From Gammaproteobacteria bacterium (GTDB taxonomy: Bacteria > Pseudomonadota > Gammaproteobacteria > UBA6429 > Thiohalophilaceae): a DNA stretch of 5,968 nucleotides. This document shows, in pieces, positions 5,856 to 5,968 of this stretch (position 1 is the stretch's first letter; each line of letters opens with the position of its first letter). The position numbers were made by a program, and so were the translations under genes. The stretch lies in NCBI GenBank assembly GCA_013152045.1, contig JAADGZ010000044.1, positions 1-5,968 on the forward strand, written 5' to 3'. The notes under the pieces are model-generated. The model saw only the letters and a program-made list of their open reading frames with translations. It did not search any database and was not told the DNA's origin.

Positions 5856-5968
5856 CCGGAGAAACGACGTTCAAAATCTGAGTGGCGGAGTCTTTGTTCA
5901 AAAGATGAAGCCAGTGGTTTGAGTACGGTGGTATTTTGTCAAGAACGTGGACTAAATCCACAGTATTT
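5856..5968 (+). CDS. IS66-type accessory protein (TnpA-like), 5' fragment without a start codon, runs off the window
   Basis: The 37 visible codons read PEKRRSKSEW, then RSLCSKDEASGLSTVVFC, then QERGLNPQY. The pattern W-x2-L...(A/S)SGLS...FCxERG(L/I)xP is typical of the first, small DNA-binding protein of IS66-family elements, usually about 90-120 residues with a KRR-rich start. A possible ribosome site AAGGAG lies at 5846-5851. However, an in-frame TAA stands at 5853-5855, and the codons after it (CCG GAG AAA CGA CGT) include no ATG, GTG or TTG before the conserved region. The start seems to have been lost, so this is probably a decayed element or a sequence error. The left end of the element is not certain; GTAAGAG at 5813-5819 is one candidate. 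Confidence 0.55.

Noticed and set aside
5662..5961. A 99-codon minus-strand frame
   Set aside because: It runs through the degraded repeat and antisense to the IS66-like reading, with no domain recognised.

Overview
The window reads as chromosome of a sulfur-oxidising gammaproteobacterium. Two things point there. The ribulose-phosphate epimerase (rpe) is very close to the enterobacterial type and is followed by phosphoglycolate phosphatase (gph), a common gammaproteobacterial order. The dsrAB pair looks like the oxidative (reverse) dissimilatory sulfite reductase of sulfur oxidisers. I cannot name genus or species from the sequence alone.

Layout: bases 1-1196 hold rpe and the first 118 codons of gph, both on the minus strand. 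They are separated by about 150 bases with a long inverted pair of a dispersed repeat; one arm overlaps the rpe stop codon. From 1360 to 2676 two plus-strand genes, 21 bases apart, encode an exported alpha/beta-hydrolase-fold protein of the DUF3530 type and a small four-helix membrane protein of the CopD type. Bases 2677-2921 are a non-coding junction with degenerate tandem repeats and a strong hairpin placed to end transcription from both sides. Bases 2922-5233 hold dsrB and dsrA on the minus strand, overlapping by one base (TAATG). Bases 5234-5855 contain the dsrA leader, a candidate promoter, a short inverted repeat and several hairpins, but no gene I can support. At the right edge (about 5856-5968, plus strand) an ORF reads like the start of an IS66-type accessory protein, but it has no start codon.

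How it works together: DsrA and DsrB form the siroheme / iron-sulfur enzyme that in sulfur oxidisers oxidises reduced sulfur, delivered by DsrC, to sulfite. Here dsrAB ends at a hairpin and meets unrelated convergent genes, so the partner genes (dsrEFH, dsrC, dsrMKJOP and others) must lie elsewhere if present. Rpe supplies the pentose-phosphate and Calvin cycles, and Gph removes the 2-phosphoglycolate made by Rubisco; both would suit an autotroph, though no Rubisco gene is in view.

The points most worth checking are a His-to-Pro change at a normally invariant metal ligand of Rpe, the isolated dsrAB pair, the density of small dispersed repeats in the intergenic spaces, and the start-less IS66 fragment. 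I did not find a convincing new multi-gene system.
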